The notes beneath the pieces are model-generated. The model was not told the origin of the DNA and made no database searches. It saw only the letters and a list, made by a program, of their open reading frames with translations. From positions 1-64,000 of the forward strand of contig NZ_JAIELN010000009.1 of assembly GCF_019753045.1 (NCBI RefSeq): a DNA stretch of 64,000 nt, written 5' to 3'. Made by a program: the position numbers and the translations under genes. Positions 28,851 through 38,012 of the stretch are shown one piece after another. Positions within the stretch are counted from its first letter, which is position 1. The number at the start of each line of letters is the position of its first letter. This DNA comes from Hyphomicrobium sp. GTDB taxonomy: Bacteria > Pseudomonadota > Alphaproteobacteria > Rhizobiales > Hyphomicrobiaceae.

Positions 28851-31637
28851 ATGTCGCAGGATCAGATTGCGAAGCTCATGGCTATCGGCGGCAGAACGCA
28901 GCCGGCATCGACGGAGCCTACCTTGAGCGCTCCCGATGGTTTGCGCCAAGCAACAGGTCAAGTGACGGGCCCAACAACCGGCCAAGCGACCACCCAACCG
29001 GCCGGCCAAACATCGATCCAAAAGGGCTCGATCGACACGCCGCTCGCCCTTCCGCCGCCGCTCCTCGGCGACGCCGCGCCAACGCCGCCGCTGAAGCCCG
29101 ACAATGAAACCGCGAGCGATGACGCGCCGACCCGCCGCGTTGCACGCCGCCGCCCCGCAGGTCCCGTACGCGGAAAGATCGCCGCCAATGACGACGTCCC
29201 AAGCATCGGCGGCCTGATCTACGCCCTCGAGCAAAAGCCCTCGAGCAAAGTTTTCCGCTTCGCCGCCATTGGCAGCGCCGTTTGGGCTGTTGTCGGATTG
29301 ACCGTCGGCGCACTGACGATGGCGCCCGGTTGGCAGGCAGGCGAAACCTTCTCGTCGCTGCTGCTGCAGCCGGCGACGTTCTACACGATAACGGCCATCG
29401 TCGCGCCGATCGGAATTATCTGGCTCCTGGCACTGCTTAACTGGCACATCGCATCGCTTGCGCTCAAATCCGCAACGATGAGCGAAGTCGCGATCCGCCT
29501 CGCGGAACCCGATAGGACCGCCGAACAATCGATCGCGAGCCTCGGCCAAGCAGTCCGCCGGCAAGTCTCGTTCATGAACGACGCCGTGTCGCGAGCGCTC
29601 GGCCGCGCGGGCGAACTCGAAGCCCTCGTCCATAATCACGTCGCAGAACTCGAGCGCTCCTACGAGCACAACGAGCGCCGCATCCGCGAGCTGATCAACG
29701 AGCTCGGCGGCGAACGCCATGCGCTTCTCGACACGTCGACCAACGTCACCGAAACGCTGAAAACGCTCGGAACCGAAATCCCGACGCTCATCGAAAAGCT
29801 TTCGCAGCAGCAGTTGACGCTGCGCGGTATCATTTCGAACGCAGGCGAAAATCTTGCCAACCTTGAAGGGTCCTTGGCGACCGCGACAGGCCGCTTCGAA
29901 AACGCCGTCGGATCGCGCACGCTGCAACTGCAGTCCGTCCTCGAAGACTACACGTCCGCGTTCTCTACTGCTCTCGGCGCCCGCACCGAACAGATGCGCG
30001 TGACGTTCGACGGCTATATGCAGACGCTCGATACCACGCTCGGCAATCGCACCGAGAATTTGCAGACCGTGTTCGAGGAATACGCCCGCGCGCTCGATAC
30101 GACCCTTTCAAACCGCGCCCAGGCGCTCGACGGGCAGCTCGTCGAACGCACACGGTCTCTCGACGAAGCCTTCCAGCGGCGGCTCGAGCTGTTCGACGAT
30201 CAGATCATGCGCTCGACGACGGCGATCGATCACGCGGTCAGCGAAAAGGCATCCCTCCTCACCAATGCGCTCGAACTGCATTCCCGCACGTTCCGCGATA
30301 CGATTGCGCACCAGGCAGCCGAGCTTGACGATTCCGTGATGAACGGCATCAACGCCGTACGCCGCACCAGCGAGAACATCACGCGTCAGACGATGAAGGC
30401 CATCGACGGCCTCTCCAAACAGTCGGGTGTCCTGCAGAACGTCGCCGAAAATCTGTTCTCGCAGATTCACGGCGTCACCGATCGCTTCGAGAACCAAGGC
30501 CAGCAGATTCTCAAAGCCGCCAACGTGCTCGACACCGCAAACAGCAAGATCGAAACGACGCTGCAGTCGCGGCACGCCGAACTCTCCCACACGCTCGACC
30601 GCCTCTCCGGCAAGGCCGACGAATTCGGACGGACGATCGCCGGCTACTCGACGAACCTCGAAGGCTCGTTCTCGAATATCGAGCTCAAGGCGAGAGCGAT
30701 CGCAGAAGAGCTGCGCGACAGCGCCGAGAACCGCTCGCGCGCACTCATGGCCGAACTCGACCGCGTCAAGCACGAGACCGAAGCCCAGGGGGACCGGGCG
30801 CTTTCCGACTTGAGAAACCGCTTCCAGAACGTATCGGGCGAACTCTCTCGGGAATTCGAACACCTGACCACCCGCTTGTCGTCGGCATCCGACGAGACGC
30901 GCATGCGCGCAGCGGAAGCGGCAGCGACCCTTGCCCGCGAGCAGGCCCGCATCCGCGAGGAATCCGCACGGCTTCCCGCAAGCACGCGCGAAACCGCGGA
31001 GTCCATGCGCCGCGCGCTGCAGGATCAGTTGCGCGCGATCGAACAGCTGACGCAGATTTCCCAGCGCGCCAACGCGCCGCGCGAAATCATCCGGCCGGAT
31101 CTGGCTCGCCCCGACCCGGCTCCGGCGCGCCTCGGCGGCTCCTTGACCTCCTCCCTCGTTCAGCAGGAAAGCGCACCGAGCCGCGGCAGAGGCGCGTCGC
31201 AGCAGGAAGCACGCGAAGGATGGTCGCTGGGCGATCTATTGGCCCGCGCCTCTCACGAGGACGAGGCCCCCGCGCAGGCCCCGGAGCCGCCGCCCGCACC
31301 TGCTCCCGTTCGTCTCGACGTCGGCATGATCGCACGCGCGCTCGACCAGGCAACGGCAGGCGCCATTTGGAATCGCATCCGCGCGGGCCAGCGCAACGTC
31401 CTCGTACGCAGCATCTATGCGCCGGAAGCACGGACGCTCTTTGACGAGATCTCGACGCGCGTCAAAACCGATAACGATCTTGCCCAGTCGATTTTCCGCT
31501 ATCTGTCCGACTTTGAACGCATCATCAAGGAAGCGGAAGCGCGCGACACATCCGGCCGCACGGCGCACACACATCTCGTTTCGGAAACCGGCCGGGTATA
31601 TCTGTTCCTCGCCCACGCCGCCGGCCGCATCCGGTAG
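28851..31637 (+). CDS. Large membrane protein with long coiled-coil repeats (growth-pole-ring-like organisation)
   Basis: A 928-residue protein. Residues 1-115 are a low-complexity Thr/Pro/Gln-rich cytoplasmic-type segment. Two membrane spans lie at about 137-158 and 177-200 (AAIGSAVWAVVGLTVGALTM, ITAIVAPIGIIWLLALLNW). Residues about 210-750 are almost unbroken coiled coil with degenerate repeats of the type LGNRTENLQTVFEEYARALDTTL, as in apolipoprotein-like modules. The last 110 residues form a globular conserved end (MIARALDQATAGAIWNRIRAGQRNVLVRSIYAPEART). The organisation resembles, in shorter form, the polar-growth proteins of Rhizobiales (GPR/RgsE); that link is an inference. The ATG at 28851 has a G-rich ribosome site; the 28773 extension does not. 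Confidence 0.75.
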   Translation: MSQDQIAKLMAIGGRTQPASTEPTLSAPDGLRQATGQVTGPTTGQATTQPAGQTSIQKGSIDTPLALPPPLLGDAAPTPPLKPDNETASDDAPTRRVARRRPAGPVRGKIAANDDVPSIGGLIYALEQKPSSKVFRFAAIGSAVWAVVGLTVGALTMAPGWQAGETFSSLLLQPATFYTITAIVAPIGIIWLLALLNWHIASLALKSATMSEVAIRLAEPDRTAEQSIASLGQAVRRQVSFMNDAVSRALGRAGELEALVHNHVAELERSYEHNERRIRELINELGGERHALLDTSTNVTETLKTLGTEIPTLIEKLSQQQLTLRGIISNAGENLANLEGSLATATGRFENAVGSRTLQLQSVLEDYTSAFSTALGARTEQMRVTFDGYMQTLDTTLGNRTENLQTVFEEYARALDTTLSNRAQALDGQLVERTRSLDEAFQRRLELFDDQIMRSTTAIDHAVSEKASLLTNALELHSRTFRDTIAHQAAELDDSVMNGINAVRRTSENITRQTMKAIDGLSKQSGVLQNVAENLFSQIHGVTDRFENQGQQILKAANVLDTANSKIETTLQSRHAELSHTLDRLSGKADEFGRTIAGYSTNLEGSFSNIELKARAIAEELRDSAENRSRALMAELDRVKHETEAQGDRALSDLRNRFQNVSGELSREFEHLTTRLSSASDETRMRAAEAAATLAREQARIREESARLPASTRETAESMRRALQDQLRAIEQLTQISQRANAPREIIRPDLARPDPAPARLGGSLTSSLVQQESAPSRGRGASQQEAREGWSLGDLLARASHEDEAPAQAPEPPPAPAPVRLDVGMIARALDQATAGAIWNRIRAGQRNVLVRSIYAPEARTLFDEISTRVKTDNDLAQSIFRYLSDFERIIKEAEARDTSGRTAHTHLVSETGRVYLFLAHAAGRIR

Positions 31638-31709
31638 CGGGCTTGCCGTTCTCCTTCGGTCACCCGATGTCGGTACGATCGATGCCAATCTCGCGATGGG
31701 CGATGACCG

Positions 31710-32687
31710 ATGACCGCGCTGACCATTGAAGCCCGAGCCGAAGTCTGGCCGCTTAGAGAAGCTTTCGTCATTTCACGCGGCGCCAGAACGGCCGCCGAGG
31801 TCGTCGTCGTCGAAGTCTCCGACGGCGAACATAAGGGCCGCGGCGAAGCGGTGCCGTATACTCGGTATGGCGAAAGCGTCACCGGCGTACTCGAAGACAT
31901 TCGTGCATTGACCGGTCGCGTTTCAACACGCGCCGATCTTGCGCAGCACCTCAAACCGGGCGCGGCGCTCAACGCACTCGATTGCGCCTTCTGGGATCTT
32001 GAAAGCAAGCGCACCGGCAAGCGCGTCGTCGAGCTCGCGGGCCTCACACCGCCAACGTCGAAAGTCACCGCATATACAATCAGCCTCGACGCGCCGGAGA
32101 CGATGGCCGACAAGGCAGCGCGCGTGCCGAGCCATTCGCTTCTGAAACTCAAACTCGGAGGCGCGGGAGACGAGGCCCGCATGCGAGCGGTTCGTGCCGC
32201 CCGTCCAGATGCGCGGCTACTCGTCGACGCGAATGAAGCATGGACCATCGAGACGGTGCAGCATCTCGTATCCGTCGCCGCCGAGTGCGGGATTGAGCTG
32301 ATCGAACAGCCGCTTCCCGCCGGCAATGACGAAGCCTTGCGCCACATCGAGCGCGCCGTTCCGATCTGTGCCGATGAGAGCGTGCATACGGCCGCCGACA
32401 TTCCACGCCTCGTCGGCTCTTACGATGCGGTCAACGTGAAGCTCGATAAGGCCGGCGGCTTGACCGGCGCGATCAGCCTCGTGCGGGCAGCGCAACGGCA
32501 GAACTTCAAGATCATGATCGGCTCAATGGTCGCGACCTCGCTAGCGGTCGCCCCCGCCATGCTGCTCGCCCCGGAAGCCAATTGGATCGATCTCGACGGG
32601 CCTCTGCTTCTGGCGCACGATCGCGAATTCGGAATGCGGGTAGAAAACGGAATTATGTATCCGCCGGTGCCGGAACTTTGGGGCTGA
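31710..32687 (+). CDS. Enolase-superfamily epimerase (dipeptide epimerase / N-acetyl-Glu racemase DgcA type)
   Basis: A 325-residue muconate-lactonizing-enzyme-subgroup protein. The capping domain is N-terminal. The barrel carries the KxK motif (LLKLKLGG), metal ligands in DANEAW, IEQP and ADES, and the opposite lysine in VNVKLDKAGG, all as in Ala-Glu epimerases. In alphaproteobacteria, close relatives are named DgcA, so the substrate may be an acyl-Glu or a murein dipeptide; the sequence alone does not decide. The 3' end overlaps the convergent MFS gene by 35 bp. Confidence 0.87.
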   Translation: MTALTIEARAEVWPLREAFVISRGARTAAEVVVVEVSDGEHKGRGEAVPYTRYGESVTGVLEDIRALTGRVSTRADLAQHLKPGAALNALDCAFWDLESKRTGKRVVELAGLTPPTSKVTAYTISLDAPETMADKAARVPSHSLLKLKLGGAGDEARMRAVRAARPDARLLVDANEAWTIETVQHLVSVAAECGIELIEQPLPAGNDEALRHIERAVPICADESVHTAADIPRLVGSYDAVNVKLDKAGGLTGAISLVRAAQRQNFKIMIGSMVATSLAVAPAMLLAPEANWIDLDGPLLLAHDREFGMRVENGIMYPPVPELWG

Positions 32688-33900
32688 GTTCTCTATCTTC
32701 CGCTCTGGCCTCGCCAAACACCGCGCTCTTGCGCGACCGGACGAGCCATAGTCCCGCGCCAAGCGACACAATCGAAATGGCCACCATCGCGAGATACGAC
32801 ATCGATCCGCCACGCGCGTAAGCCCAGCCCGCGATCAGCGTCGAACATCCCATCACGACCCCGGACGACATCGTCGCGTAAAGTGCCTGCGCCGTGCCCT
32901 GCTTCTCCCGGTCGACGGTATCGTGGATGAAATGGATTGCTCCGATGTGCGTCGCACCGTACGTCAGGCCATGCAGGACCTGCAGCGGCAGCAGCACGGC
33001 GAGAGGCGGGTCGAACGCCATCACAAGCCAACGCAGGATCGCGGCGGCCGCACCGGCGGCGATCAATTGCGCTGCTCCGAACCGCTGAATGACGGAACCG
33101 GAAACCGAAAACAGCAAAACCTCTGCAAAGACGCCGATGGCCCAGAGACTTCCGCTCCACGCGGCCGAAAGCCCCTGCCGTTCCCATATCAAAATGCCGA
33201 ATGTGTAGAACGCTGCATGGGAGGCGATCGCAAGCCCCGCCGCGACGAGGAAGACCAGAAACTTCTTCTGCCTCAGCAAATCGCGAAGCGCCGCACCTTG
33301 CCAAAGCGGCACCGAGGGCTTCGCCGGTGCGTGCGGCCTCTCTTCCGCCGGCAAGAAGTGACCCGCAAGGACGGTCAACCCGCAGCCGAAAGCGACAAGC
33401 CAAACCCCGGCGCCCCCACCAAACGCATTGATGACGACGCCACCGGCAAAAGAGGCCGCGACGAACGACAACGAACCCCAGAGACGCACACGCCCATAAT
33501 GAAGCCCGCGATGGCGCATGCCGTTTACCGCAATCGTCTCGATCAACGGCATGATCGTCGAATTGCACAGCATGAGGAGCGTCGCGAAGAGTAGAATGCT
33601 GGCGAAAGATTGAGATGCCGCAAGCGCCAGGACGAAACCCAACGCAAGCCAGGCGAGAATGATCAGGTATCTTCGATGAGCCCACTCCCGATCGGCCGCC
33701 ATGGCGATCACCGGACTGACGAACAGGCGAAGGAAGAGAGGCGTCGCGACGATGATGCTAATCTCGGCGGGTGATAGCCCGCGCCAATTCAGCCAGACAG
33801 GCATGAACGGGACGTGCGTTCCGTAAACGACGAACAACGCCGCGTAGAACAACGCGACCGGCACCGCGAAGCTCCACCTCGCGTCTCTGACCGCGCCCAT
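32653..33900 (-). CDS. MFS transporter, HcaT/nucleoside-proton-symporter-like
   Basis: A 415-residue, 12-span major facilitator of the MFS_1-like (3-phenylpropionate permease type) group. The first span (FAVPVALFYAALFVVYGTHVPFMPVWL) and the signature HYGRVRLWGSLSFVAASFAGG are clear, with HGLTYGATHIGAIHF in the second half. The ATG at 33900 is preceded by AAGGGACCGAGG; an in-frame TTG at 33921 is less likely. Substrate unknown. Its end overlaps the convergent epimerase gene by 35 bp. Confidence 0.87.
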   Translation of the reverse strand: MGAVRDARWSFAVPVALFYAALFVVYGTHVPFMPVWLNWRGLSPAEISIIVATPLFLRLFVSPVIAMAADREWAHRRYLIILAWLALGFVLALAASQSFASILLFATLLMLCNSTIMPLIETIAVNGMRHRGLHYGRVRLWGSLSFVAASFAGGVVINAFGGGAGVWLVAFGCGLTVLAGHFLPAEERPHAPAKPSVPLWQGAALRDLLRQKKFLVFLVAAGLAIASHAAFYTFGILIWERQGLSAAWSGSLWAIGVFAEVLLFSVSGSVIQRFGAAQLIAAGAAAAILRWLVMAFDPPLAVLLPLQVLHGLTYGATHIGAIHFIHDTVDREKQGTAQALYATMSSGVVMGCSTLIAGWAYARGGSMSYLAMVAISIVSLGAGLWLVRSRKSAVFGEARAEDRELSPKVPAPADT

Positions 33901-34057
33901 ACCTCGGTCCCTTATGCTCAAATGCTCACGTCACCGTATAAGGCCGAACTGCTCAGAATGAACTTCAACTTCCGTTCGGTTCATCCGGAGGTTGTGTCTA
34001 CGCCGCGCGAGAATCGCGTAACCCATTAAGCTGATTTTTGCGGAGCACAATACGGCC

Positions 34058-34606
34058 ATGCAGGCTCTTCCCTCGATCATCCCAAGCGACACCGAAACCG
34101 AATACCGGGCCATCGAAACGACGCTGCTGGAAACCGCCCGCGGACGCTGGTTTTTGGCGGAGCACGGGCGTCGTGCGCGCCGGCTCGATAGCGCGCTTCT
34201 CGAGGATGCAATCAAGCGTCTGCAAAGCTCACTACGCGAGCCGCCTGCCCTCCTCGGTCAGCTCAAGGCGGAAATCGAAGCGATCAAGGCGAAAATGGCT
34301 GAAACGCGCGCCGCTCTGCTCGCGAGACCTACAGTCGACGAAAGCATACTGCCGTCGCACGCGATCCTGAAAGCTGCCGAAGATATCCACGACATTGCCT
34401 GGTCGCTTCAGGCCAACCCATTCGATCCAAAGGGTTGCGAGGAAATCGCGCGCAACGCCGGCCGGCTTTACGCGATGAGCCAATCTCAGGCAGCGCAGTC
34501 CAACCGCGTCGTCTCAGCGGCGAGTGCGCTCGAAACATCCGCGAACAAGCTCGAAGGCATTCTCGAAAGCATCATGCACGAGCTGAAAGTCGACGACGCG
34601 GCGTAA
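34058..34606 (+). CDS. Hypothetical helical cytoplasmic protein
   Basis: A 182-residue, largely alpha-helical protein. The N-terminus has a motif ETEYRAIETTLLETARGRWFL followed by an AEHGRRAR segment. A coiled-coil stretch is at about 65-95 (LLGQLKAEIEAIKAKMAETRA), and a second helical region ends SALETSANKLEGILESIMHEL. The first motif recurs in alphaproteobacterial proteins of unknown function and the general shape resembles CheZ-like helical bundles, but I cannot assign a role. A strong terminator lies 26 bp after the stop. Confidence 0.6.
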   Translation: MQALPSIIPSDTETEYRAIETTLLETARGRWFLAEHGRRARRLDSALLEDAIKRLQSSLREPPALLGQLKAEIEAIKAKMAETRAALLARPTVDESILPSHAILKAAEDIHDIAWSLQANPFDPKGCEEIARNAGRLYAMSQSQAAQSNRVVSAASALETSANKLEGILESIMHELKVDDAA

Positions 34607-34632
34607 GCCTTTCTTCGATCCGCAGACACAAA

Positions 34633-34660
34633 AAAAACCGGGCACGTTGGCCCGGTTTTT
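34633..34660. terminator. Bidirectional rho-independent terminator
   Basis: A-run, AACCGGGC stem, ACGTTG loop, GCCCGGTT stem, T-run. It serves the convergent gene ending at 34606 (plus) and the FadL-type gene ending at 34682 (minus). Confidence 0.93.
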
Positions 34661-34681
34661 TTTGCTCTTAGATAAGGTTGC

Positions 34682-35923
34682 CTACCACTTCGTACGCATG
34701 CCGACCGAGAAGAGGTCGACCGCTGCCTGGGACGTACCGGAGAACGTTGTCGGATTGGGAACGCCATCGACGCTCGGTGGAGACAGCTCTACACCGCCAT
34801 CCTGGATGAAGAGGTGCGAATATCCCACGTCGAGCGTTATCGACTCGCTCCACTTGTAGCTCGCACCGACGCTCAGCCAGATCCGGTTGTTATCCGGGAT
34901 CTGAACGAGTCTTCCCGTCGCACTATCTATAGGCGAAATCTCATAGGCGACACCGCTGCGAAGCGTGAGCAGCGGAGAATAGTCGTACTCGCCGCCAACC
35001 GAGAAGAACCAGCCGTCGTTCCAGTTCGCCTCAACCGCCAGCGTATGGCCGGGTATATCGAGCGGAAGATCTTTGAACCGGCTCCAGTTCGTCCATTGGA
35101 CGGTTCCGAGAAGTCGCGTCGTCGGCGTGATGACCTGACGTCCGCTCAACGTCACGATATCCGGCAGATTGACGGTCGCGACGCCAGGCACATTCGTGCC
35201 AGCCGTCAGAGCCACTGAATGGAAGGTGCCTTCCATATCGTGCGTCATCTGCGAGCGATAGCCGAGACCGATGGTCGTCCCCGGCGCCGGCTCGAGTGTG
35301 ATACCCGCCGTGCCGCCGAACGCCCAGTCGGTGCCGCCGAACTGAGCTATGTTGCCTGTAGGATCGCGAAACTGCAGCTTCGTCTGCGCCCATTCGATCT
35401 GCACGCCCGCGCCGATCGTGATGCCCGGTGCGATACGGTAGGCGATCGTGGGATTGGCGTTGATCGTGAGAAGCTTGGACGTCACGCCCAAGTACGACCC
35501 GATGTAAGACGTGTTGTCCGGCTTCGTCGCCAGTCCGAACGGCGAGTTGATCGCGATGCCGACCCAAAGATCTTTCGCAACCTGATACGCGCCGTAACTC
35601 GCACTCGTCGTGGCGTCGATGCCGATGTTGCCGCTGCTGCCCTGCGCCGGGCTCGAAAAGTCGATATTGGCGTACGGCAGAACAAGCATGTAGGCCGATT
35701 CTGAATTTAGCCCCGAGAACTGCGCCGTGGCCGCCGAGTTCCAGAACATCGACCCGAGGCTGCCGCCAGCCGCCGTGCCTGCCGAAGCCGAGCCCATGAA
35801 GACAGTCGACTGCTCGCGAATGTCGAACCCGCCCGCCGACGCAGCGCTCGACCAAGTCGCAAGCGCGACTGCGCCGATGGCCGCCAGCCGCATCGAATTC
35901 TCTTTTATATTTGAGTGCCGCAT
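34682..35923 (-). CDS. FadL/TodX-family outer-membrane hydrophobic-substrate channel
   Basis: A 413-residue outer-membrane protein of the FadL family. The signal peptide MRLAAIGAVALATWSSAASA is followed by GGFDIREQSTVFMGSASAGTAAGG, the FadL N-terminal hatch segment, and SMFWNSAATAQFSG. Barrel features include YRSQMTHDMEGTF, QWTNWSRFKDLPLDIPG and LDVGYSHLFIQDG, ending VDLFSVGMRTKW with a C-terminal aromatic. Substrate could be fatty acids or other hydrophobic compounds. Two starts are possible, 35923 (MRHSNIKEN, GGGGGCAAGGG upstream) and 35893 (MRLAAIG, AAGAG upstream). Confidence 0.88.
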   Translation of the reverse strand: MRHSNIKENSMRLAAIGAVALATWSSAASAGGFDIREQSTVFMGSASAGTAAGGSLGSMFWNSAATAQFSGLNSESAYMLVLPYANIDFSSPAQGSSGNIGIDATTSASYGAYQVAKDLWVGIAINSPFGLATKPDNTSYIGSYLGVTSKLLTINANPTIAYRIAPGITIGAGVQIEWAQTKLQFRDPTGNIAQFGGTDWAFGGTAGITLEPAPGTTIGLGYRSQMTHDMEGTFHSVALTAGTNVPGVATVNLPDIVTLSGRQVITPTTRLLGTVQWTNWSRFKDLPLDIPGHTLAVEANWNDGWFFSVGGEYDYSPLLTLRSGVAYEISPIDSATGRLVQIPDNNRIWLSVGASYKWSESITLDVGYSHLFIQDGGVELSPPSVDGVPNPTTFSGTSQAAVDLFSVGMRTKW

Positions 35924-36062
35924 CCCTTGCCCCCACGCCTGCGACGGCGTTTACCCTAGTTCTCACAATACGTGTATCTTTGACCTAGCTCCACGCAGGG
36001 GAACGCTCAACGGGGCCAAAACATCTATCCTGTGCCACTTGAGCAACAAGAACAGCGGCAAC

Positions 36063-36093
36063 AAAAAACCGGCCCGCCGTAAGCGGACCGGTT
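36063..36093 (-). terminator. Rho-independent terminator downstream of thiD
   Basis: On the minus strand AACCGGTCCGC and GCGGGCCGGTT form an 11-bp stem (one G-U pair) around a 5-base loop, followed by a T-run. It is 217 bp past the thiD stop and ahead of the FadL-type gene. Confidence 0.88.
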
Positions 36094-36153
36094 CTTGCCA
36101 AGCCCCGTTTCAATCCCTCGAAACTTAGCTTGGCGCTCCCCCCGGAGTCTGTG
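36063..36153 (-). ncRNA. Candidate small RNA ending in a rho-independent terminator
   Basis: A possible promoter on the minus strand (TTGGCA at 36184-36189, 18-base spacer, CATAAC at 36160-36165) would start an RNA of about 90 nt near 36153. It could fold into CTCC-GGGG-GGAG and a compound stem GCCAAGC ... GTTTC ... GAAAC ... GCTTGGC. It ends in an 11-bp terminator stem plus T-run. No open frame of interest is inside. It may instead be the 3' tail of the thiD transcript. No known RNA family recognised. Confidence 0.45.
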
Positions 36154-36309
36154 AACGGCGTTATGCCGAAGTCGCGCGCAAGCTGCCAAAGTCCTAGATG
36201 GGGCGCAAGCCTTGACGCTTCCCCTGACGTGCGAGTCGAAGAGCTTAGATGCTCTCTCGCAACAGGCCCTGCACGTACGACTAGGAAGCACGCGCCCGAA
36301 ATGGCGAAG

Positions 36310-37134
36310 CTACGCTTTCCTCAGCGCAAAATTATGGTCGACAGGTCCGTTGCCTTTGCCGATCTGCATCTGCGCACCCGCAAACAACGCGTGCCAGACG
36401 AAACCCTTTGCGTACTCCACAGCCTCGCGCATCGGCTGCCCCTGCGCGAGCCCGGCCGCAATTGCCGCCGACAACGTGCAACCCGTGCCGTGCGAATTCC
36501 GCGTTGCAACGCGCGGCCGGCGAAGAACATGATGCTCTTGTCCGTCGAAGAAAACATCGACGGCTTCTTCGCCTGCTCCATGACCGCCTTTGAGAAGCAC
36601 CGCGGCGCAACCGAATTTCATCAACGATTCGGCTTGCACGCGCATATCCGCTTCGGTCTCCGCCAGCGGGCCATCGAGTAATCGGCTGGCCTCCGGAATG
36701 TTCGGCGTAATAAGGCGAGCCCTCGGAAGCAAAGCGCCGCGCACCGCATCGATGGCGTCGGGCGCGAGAAGGACGTCCCCGCTCGTCGCGACCATCACTG
36801 GGTCGACGATCACGGGCACAGCTGGAGCTTCCGCGAGAAGGCGCGCGACCGTCTCGACGGTCGCAGCGTCGCCGAGCATCCCGGTTTTCATGGCCGAAAC
36901 GTCGAGATCGGAAACGACCGAACGAAATTGTGCGGCGATGAAGTCGAGCGATATCGGAAAAACGCCCGTCACCCCGAGCGTATTCTGCGCCGTCAACGCC
37001 GTGATGACAGTCGCACCGTAGACTCCGAAAGCGGAAAACGTTTTCAGATCCGCCTGAATGCCGGCGCCCCCCGAAGGATCGGACCCAGCGATTGTAAGAG
37101 CGATCGGAACAGTCTCGGCGGCCATTATTTTCAT
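36310..37134 (-). CDS. thiD: Bifunctional hydroxymethylpyrimidine kinase / phosphomethylpyrimidine kinase
   Basis: ThiD phosphorylates HMP twice for thiamine synthesis. The 274-residue chain has LTIAGSDPSGGAGIQADLKTF, GVYGATVITALTAQNT, a VIVDPVMVATSGD block, and the ribokinase-family anion-hole motif in RNSHGTGCTLSAAIAAGLAQG. An ATG at 37125 is an alternative start. It follows ccdA by 37 bp in the run tkt-pgk-ccdA-thiD. Confidence 0.95.
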   Translation of the reverse strand: MKIMAAETVPIALTIAGSDPSGGAGIQADLKTFSAFGVYGATVITALTAQNTLGVTGVFPISLDFIAAQFRSVVSDLDVSAMKTGMLGDAATVETVARLLAEAPAVPVIVDPVMVATSGDVLLAPDAIDAVRGALLPRARLITPNIPEASRLLDGPLAETEADMRVQAESLMKFGCAAVLLKGGHGAGEEAVDVFFDGQEHHVLRRPRVATRNSHGTGCTLSAAIAAGLAQGQPMREAVEYAKGFVWHALFAGAQMQIGKGNGPVDHNFALRKA

Positions 37135-37171
37135 TCCAATGGCTTCATTTGAATAGCTGGAGCCCCCCGCC

Positions 37172-37969
37172 TCAGGGCGTCCCCTTTCTCAGGATGTCCG
37201 AGCTGAGATCGGAGGGCGTGACGAGGGATTCAATCCTGCCCAGCGCCGGGAAGTTCTCGATCATCCATTGGCTGAACCAGTTCTGCGCACCAAACACGAA
37301 TAGCAGGCCTGTCACGACCAGCAGCAGCCCCATGATTTTCTCAAGCGTCGCGAAATGGCGCTTGAACCGCTTCATGAACCCGAGAAACGGCCGTATCGCG
37401 ATAGCGGCAAGGATGAACGGGATGCCGAGACCGAGCGAATAGACGAGGAGCAGACTGACGCCAGCTGAGAGGCTCGACTCGCTCGCGGCAAGCGTCAACA
37501 CCGTTGCAAGCACCGGCCCGATGCATGGCGTCCAGCCGAACGCGAACGCAAGCCCCATGACGTATGCGCTGAGGAAGCTCGATTCCTTTGCGGCGGTCGA
37601 ATACCGCGCTTCATTGTAGAAAAGATGGATGCGGAAAATTCCGAGGAAGTGCAGACCGAACAGAATGATGACGATGCCGGCAAGCGTTCCGAGCGAAGCG
37701 CGATAAGAGAGCAGCACCTGACCGATCGAACTCGCTCCGGCCCCGAGGCTGACGAATATCGTCGTGAACCCCAAGACGAAGAACACCGCGGAAATGACGA
37801 CGCGCAACCAGACGGCGCGGTCTACCTTTTCATCACCCGTAAGCTGATCGAGCGTCGTTCCGCCGATGTAACCGAGATACGGCGGCACGAGCGGCAGCAC
37901 GCACGGCGACAGGAAGCTCGCGAGCCCAGCAAGAGCGACGCCGAGATAGATATGAGCATCTGCGAGCAT
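37172..37969 (-). CDS. ccdA: Cytochrome c biogenesis protein CcdA (DsbD-like thiol transporter)
   Basis: CcdA moves reducing power from cytoplasmic thioredoxin to periplasmic thiols for haem attachment to c-type cytochromes. The 265-residue protein has six membrane spans. The redox cysteines sit in SFLSPCVLPLVPPYLGYIGG (span 1) and FAFGWTPCIGPVLATVL (span 4), as expected. A supply of reduced thiols suits the c-type cytochrome encoded at 45-46 kb. Gaps to pgk (43 bp) and thiD (37 bp) suggest co-transcription. Confidence 0.94.
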   Translation of the reverse strand: MLADAHIYLGVALAGLASFLSPCVLPLVPPYLGYIGGTTLDQLTGDEKVDRAVWLRVVISAVFFVLGFTTIFVSLGAGASSIGQVLLSYRASLGTLAGIVIILFGLHFLGIFRIHLFYNEARYSTAAKESSFLSAYVMGLAFAFGWTPCIGPVLATVLTLAASESSLSAGVSLLLVYSLGLGIPFILAAIAIRPFLGFMKRFKRHFATLEKIMGLLLVVTGLLFVFGAQNWFSQWMIENFPALGRIESLVTPSDLSSDILRKGTP

Positions 37970-38012
37970 TACGGCCTACTTCCTAATGCTTGGCTCGCCG
38001 GTAATGGCGTCT

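Noticed and set aside
36108-36125. GTTTCAATCCCTCGAAAC resembles part of a CRISPR repeat
   Set aside because: Single copy, no spacers or cas genes; it is the inner stem of the candidate small RNA.
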